A DNA stretch of 64,000 nucleotides from positions 24,333,501 to 24,397,500 of the forward strand of contig NC_091665.1 in assembly GCF_042453785.1 (NCBI RefSeq). The letters run 5' to 3'. Origin of the DNA: Malus domestica (taxonomy: Eukaryota; Streptophyta; Magnoliopsida; Rosales; Rosaceae). Below are positions 59,808-64,000 of the stretch, piece by piece. The notes below the pieces were generated by a model, which was given only the letters and a program-made list of their open reading frames with translations, was not told the origin of the DNA and did not search any database. The stretch's first letter is position 1. Each line of letters opens with the position of its first letter. The translations under genes and the position numbers were made by a program.

Positions 59808-60596
59808 ATGATCTCAACAGGATCGTAACCGAACATTCTGAGTCTTTCTTTATTGAACGGGTGGAGTTCATTCGCTTTTCTCACCTACGAACTGGAGTTA
59901 GATAAGATCACATGTTTTGTATCCCAAACTTCAGTTCTACTAGAGATGAAACAATTTGTGATTCTTCTTTTCCAATATAACGTTGTAAAATTTGTAGCAT
60001 TTGGCTTCACCGGATATGGCTTTCATCTTCCCTGTTCTTCGTTTGCAACGTCTTTTCGTTTTTTTCTTTGAACATTGGCACACAAATGAAAACAATTCCA
60101 TCTCCATATGCACGTATGAAAACGATAATAACGTAAAAGTGATATAAATAACCATCCAACCTAAACAAGTCAATACCGATTACCGAGTAGCCGGACAAGA
60201 AGAAAAAAGACTTCACAGGCATCATGTGTTGAACCAAAATTACATAGTTTACGACACAACTTTCTCAACCATAAGCGTAAAAAAGACCGCTGGCAATATG
60301 CCACTTGAACAATTGTCATATTACAGGGAACATAAGAAAGAAAGACAGCATGCAAGAGAGAACTACTTTGGTAACCTGATAAAACATGTTCAATGAATGG
60401 TGAAATGTAAAATATTCGATGTTCGTATCATATTCAACGGAAAGAGGAGGTCGCTCAGGTCAGGCTCAACACGATAAATCTGTAACATAAACGGAAACAG
60501 GCGCTATCCGAGTCAATCAGACAAGGAACTCAAAACATTCTTGATACATTTTCAGAAAAGAAAGTGGATGGCCGGCTTTCTCAGTATATAACCTCT
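59808..60596. other. Region between convergent TRAPPC2L and RPN3
   Basis: About 790 bp that should hold both 3' UTRs. I see no gene and no repeat. The open frames here in both strands are short and lack any domain. Confidence 0.55.
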
Positions 60597-63500
60597 TCAA
60601 AACTCATCATCATCTTCCTCGGCTATGTGCTTTGCAAGCTCTTGCTCCTGTTGTTGCCTCTCCCTCCTCTTCTCAGCACTTTCTTTCTCCTTGTGGGAAT
60701 TTGGTGGGAACCTAAGTGCTCGCACTGCATCGTTGTGCAAATTGAGGCAAAATGCAATTCTTGTGTCAAATGCAGCTTGGGGCTCGTTAGTAGAGTAGAT
60801 ATCCCCAGTTTCCTTTGACACCATCCATCCATTTGCATGATCCAGAGTGGCATCAATTGCATCGTCTCGGATTGCCTTCGCCACAATGCTTTCAGCATCA
60901 GCAACCGGGTTTGGAGAGTCCAATCGCAACTTTTTAGCAACATCAACCAGAGAAATACGGGAATAAGAGATGCTAATGTTACGCAACCCAGTTCTTATGA
61001 CATTATGTCGCAGCCTAACAATCAAATTGTGGGTTCGGTCTGCATTGAATACATTCGAGAACTTTTCTGCAATATTTTTGAAAAGCTCCAAGTCACCAAT
61101 TCTCACAGCCTGAAAAATAAATCGTCTCAATCAAAACCAGCAGTAGAAAAAGCTCATGGCCTATTCAGGGAGTTGATTCCAAGTAGACCCTCCCAGCCTC
61201 ATATACTGCATTACTACTATTCAACAACAATAACAACAAAGCCTTTTCCCACTAAGTGGGGTCGACATTACTACTATTCAACAGAAAAAACAAAATTCTT
61301 CTCAAACTTGACGAGAGTAAAGTTTGGAATTCAGAGTTCAAGGTTTTTGAGAAATGCAGACTTACATTTGTTAGTTCGAAGTATGGCCTCAAAGCCTTCT
61401 CCATGCCTTTTTGCATAAAAACGGTTCTCTCAGGGATTTCTCCAAGCAACAAGCGTACAATGATTGCCCACTTGTTGCACTGAATCCGAAAACCAAGGGC
61501 TGCTATAGGGGCTTTCCTAGCAGCTTGCAGGAGGGACTCCTTTGCATCAGTGTACTCCAACTGAATTGTTCTGATCTTTCCTAGGTAAAAGAGATACCGA
61601 CAGAACTGCAACAAAACATTGGCATATCAGAATACGCATCTTACAATTCATATAAAGAGAACCACTGAGGTAATACACGCTCTGGTTCTGATGTGTACAT
61701 TCACTACCACAATGTTTTGAACCAAGCTAGTACAAATTTGACTCTATGAAAACAGTCCCGTGGTAAATCCACATACTTCCCAAGGACCCTCCTTGTTTCC
61801 CTTAAAGTCGTAAGCAAACAAGAGAAGCAAAATAAAATGTATGTTGCAAGGAAGAGTAATATTTATTCACAAACTGCATGGTAACAGAGCGCGGGAGGAG
61901 GGATGTGATAGTAAGCAATGATTGACAGTGGAAGAAGGCAAAACCACAAGATAGACCAGCACGTTATAAAAATATGATTTTTGTTAATGAAAAAACCAAA
62001 GAGGTTGTAGCTATGTGATCCATTGATAATAAGCATGAGAATAACAGTTGAAGAATGAAAAACACAAGAAAGACCATATGTCATCACAAAACATCTTTTT
62101 TTTTTTTTTTTTTTTCTCTAATAAGAAATGGAAAATGTTAATATAAAACATAATAGAAGATCTAAATTACAAATGAGATGAAGAAGCAGTGCACCAAATA
62201 CAAATGATCCCAAATAGAAACTAAAGAAAGAAACCATTTTCAAGGAAACAACACCGTTCTCAATGAACACAATGTCACCCGAAAACATCTAATGGTACCT
62301 ATGTTACATCACATTTGTTTTACAACTGAATATGCATAAGGTTAGAAGTTGATTATAAAATTATAATAAGACTGAACCATACATTTACATTCACACACAA
62401 GGGTGATCCTAGACACATAGTTTAAAGATATAGATTCAAATAATTGAGCATTACCTGCTGGTTGGAGTGAGCCTCAAATCGAGGTGCCTTGGACCTCAGT
62501 TTCTCTGCCTGATCATACAGGTTATAGTGGAGATAATTGCGAAGCAGAAGGTTTAGAAGTGTTTCCTGCATCACATTGTTATCCACAAGTTAGAAACCAG
62601 TGGGACAGGCACAGTAGCTTACAATATAAAAAAATTACCTGACCCAGCTCATCATGGCGCAAAGTTGCAATCCGGTGAAGATTCAAGAGATTTCTGTGAA
62701 TGAATGAGTGAAAAGATTAGTCGTAATAGGAATAAGTTAAATACTGAAACTCAGAAACATTGCAGACCTTGTCCTTAATACAAAGACATTAGTAAATCAA
62801 AAAACAAGCAAAAGGAATCTTTAAATAGCAATAACATACAACTCACCCTCTAATTTCTGCAAGATCACCAGTGAGTTCATAGCTAAGGGAGTAATAGAAG
62901 TACAGCCTGGATGCCAGAACATCAATGGTTCTCCTATTCAAGTTCTTAATACGAGCAATGCTTGCCGAGGCACAAGCTTTAGCCTAAAAGACAGCAAGTT
63001 CAATGTTATCACAAATATAAGAGCCTAAACTTTTAAAAAGTAAACAATCCAGAGCCATATGTAATAACATGTTATAAGTATATTGCTTCACCTCATTGTA
63101 CTTCTTCTGATCAATCAGAAAAATGAGCACAAGCAAGTAGGAGTACATCTCTAGCTCTGGCAAGGCATGTTTTGCGGGAACTTGAGTAGCAGATGTTGCG
63201 GTATCAACGTCCATATCCTGTTCATCGTCCTGTACAACCAAAAATTCACTTTCACAGTGCTCGAAACAAAACAAGAACATCGTATACACCAGCTCAAATC
63301 CAAAATTCAACACGGTAAATCCAAAATCACCTTGGGAAGAAAGGACGATAAACGGCTATGAACCTCAGATCCCGGTGTAAGGGCAAAACTGAGGAATGCT
63401 GAAATCACAGAAACCTTCAGCTTCCGCCTCAACACCATCGTTAGCCTAACGGCACGCACAATCCGCCTAACCTCCCGGGTATAAGCAGCAGTCTCAAGGA

Positions 63501-63638
63501 GTGAAGCAATCTCCTTCAAATCTAACAAAACCAGTAAAAATTGAAAATCTCAAGTCAAATCCCACATACCCAGTTCGATAAATACCAATAACTTACTTCA
63601 ACCCACAAAAAAAATGCGGGAAAATTAGTGTTTTGCAG

Positions 63639-63671
<33 letters not shown>

Positions 63672-63782
63672 TATATATATATGGATGCGGATGGTGAACT
63701 TACTGTGTAAAATTGACGGAGAAGTCGAAGAAACTGAGTTGGAAGGCGCCAGGACCTCCTTCATCTCCACGTCTTGAGTCAT
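60597..63782 (-). CDS. RPN3: 26S proteasome non-ATPase regulatory subunit 3 (RPN3)
   Basis: Eight coding exons on the minus strand: 63782-63704, 63521-63331, 63229-63092, 62983-62847, 62693-62639, 62565-62455, 61605-61366 and 61109-60597, giving 487 residues, close to the Arabidopsis protein (about 488). RPN3 is a scaffold of the 19S lid in the 26S proteasome. The protein starts [16 protein letters not shown], followed by [20 protein letters not shown], the helical repeats [20 protein letters not shown] and [20 protein letters not shown], the PCI domain region ([40 protein letters not shown]) and the C-terminal lysine/glutamate-rich coil ending [10 protein letters not shown] 5' UTR intron (about 63794-63889) precedes the start exon. 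Two SSRs and a tiny LINE tail lie in its introns. Confidence 0.97.
61227..61265 (-). mobile_element. RPN3: Very short RTE-type LINE 3' tail in an intron of RPN3
   Basis: Read on the minus strand, tcgaccccacttagtgggaa then aaggctttgttgttattgtt is what I remember as the 3' end of plant RTE-type LINEs, which end in TTG repeats. A perfect 18-bp direct repeat (cattactactattcaaca) flanks it at 61209-61226 and 61266-61283. The inserted part is only about 39 bp, an extreme 5' truncation. Confidence 0.8.
62098..62116. repeat. Poly-T run in an intron of RPN3
   Basis: An uninterrupted run of about 19 T in the intron between 62455 and 61605. On the coding strand it is an A run and may be the remains of a retroposon tail, but nothing next to it is recognisable. 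Confidence 0.5.
63638..63682. repeat. ACATAT/AT microsatellite in the first coding intron of RPN3
   Basis: catatacatatacatatacat (hexamer units) running into a pure AT run up to about 63682, between the exons 63782-63704 and 63521-63331. Likely length-variable. Confidence 0.85.
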
Positions 63783-64000
63783 CTTGAAGAGACTGTATCC
63801 AGATTACACAGAACGTGGATTTAACGAACGACGAACGAAGATAAAACCGAAAAATTCGAAATTTGCATTGTAATTAAGGCAAAGTTACCTTGAATCTGGC
63901 GGCGGCTCGCGCTGATCGGAATCGATTTGGCGACTGATGAACCAGGGTTTTGCTACGGTTTCCTCCTCTGCAAGTTTATGCGAGACAGAAGAGAGAGAAC

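Noticed and set aside
60837-61418. A 193-codon plus-strand frame across RPN3 exons 7-8
   Set aside because: It is a shadow frame on the wrong strand of well-supported RPN3 exons.

Overview
This window is plant nuclear DNA. All protein genes have GT-AG introns, the intergenic DNA is AT-rich, and it is packed with short non-autonomous transposons. Several of those repeats look like families I remember from apple and pear, so a Maleae (Rosaceae) genome is the best guess. That species call is inference from memory, not a search.

Layout. 316-4383 (+): 3' part of a heparan-alpha-glucosaminide N-acetyltransferase-like membrane protein whose 5' end lies before the window. 10993-12151 (+): PIP2 aquaporin. 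18775-20475 (-): splicing factor SYF2. 22642-25716 (-): PEARLI-4 domain protein with triplicated exons. 31557-45540 (+): three tandem homologues of the tapetum bHLH regulator ABORTED MICROSPORES (AMS). The first is full length and diverged, the second is much shortened, and the third is the most AMS-like. 46529-46984 (+): intronless DUF1279/FAM210-like protein. 49506-55236 (-): large E2 ubiquitin-conjugating enzyme of the UBC23/UBE2O type. 58072-59807 (+): TRAPPC2L. 60597-63782 (-): 26S proteasome lid subunit RPN3. I rebuilt the exons by hand, and every multi-exon model keeps one reading frame through all its junctions.

Gene order. From memory, PIP2;8, SYF2, a PEARLI-4 gene, AMS and UBC23 lie in the same order within about At2g16850-At2g16920 in Arabidopsis, so the core of the window looks like a conserved microsyntenic block. 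In Arabidopsis DUF1279 and TRAPPC2L genes are also neighbours (about At2g20930-At2g20940). Here they flank UBC23, which suggests two ancestral blocks overlap at this spot.

The genes are mostly housekeeping (splicing, ubiquitin-proteasome, vesicle tethering, water transport) and do not form one pathway. The AMS cluster is the part that has evolved here: gene triplication, an internal deletion that left an open short bHLH gene, a 145-bp tandem duplication that copied a splice acceptor, and later insertions of a LINE, MITEs, SINEs and a Ty1/copia fossil between or inside the copies.

Mobile DNA. At least eight MITE copies have 9-bp target-site duplications (several perfect), the hallmark of Mutator-like transposition. 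Two tRNA-type SINE families, a 5'-truncated LINE with a 15-bp target duplication, a tiny RTE-type LINE tail with an 18-bp duplication, and LTR-element fossils are also present.
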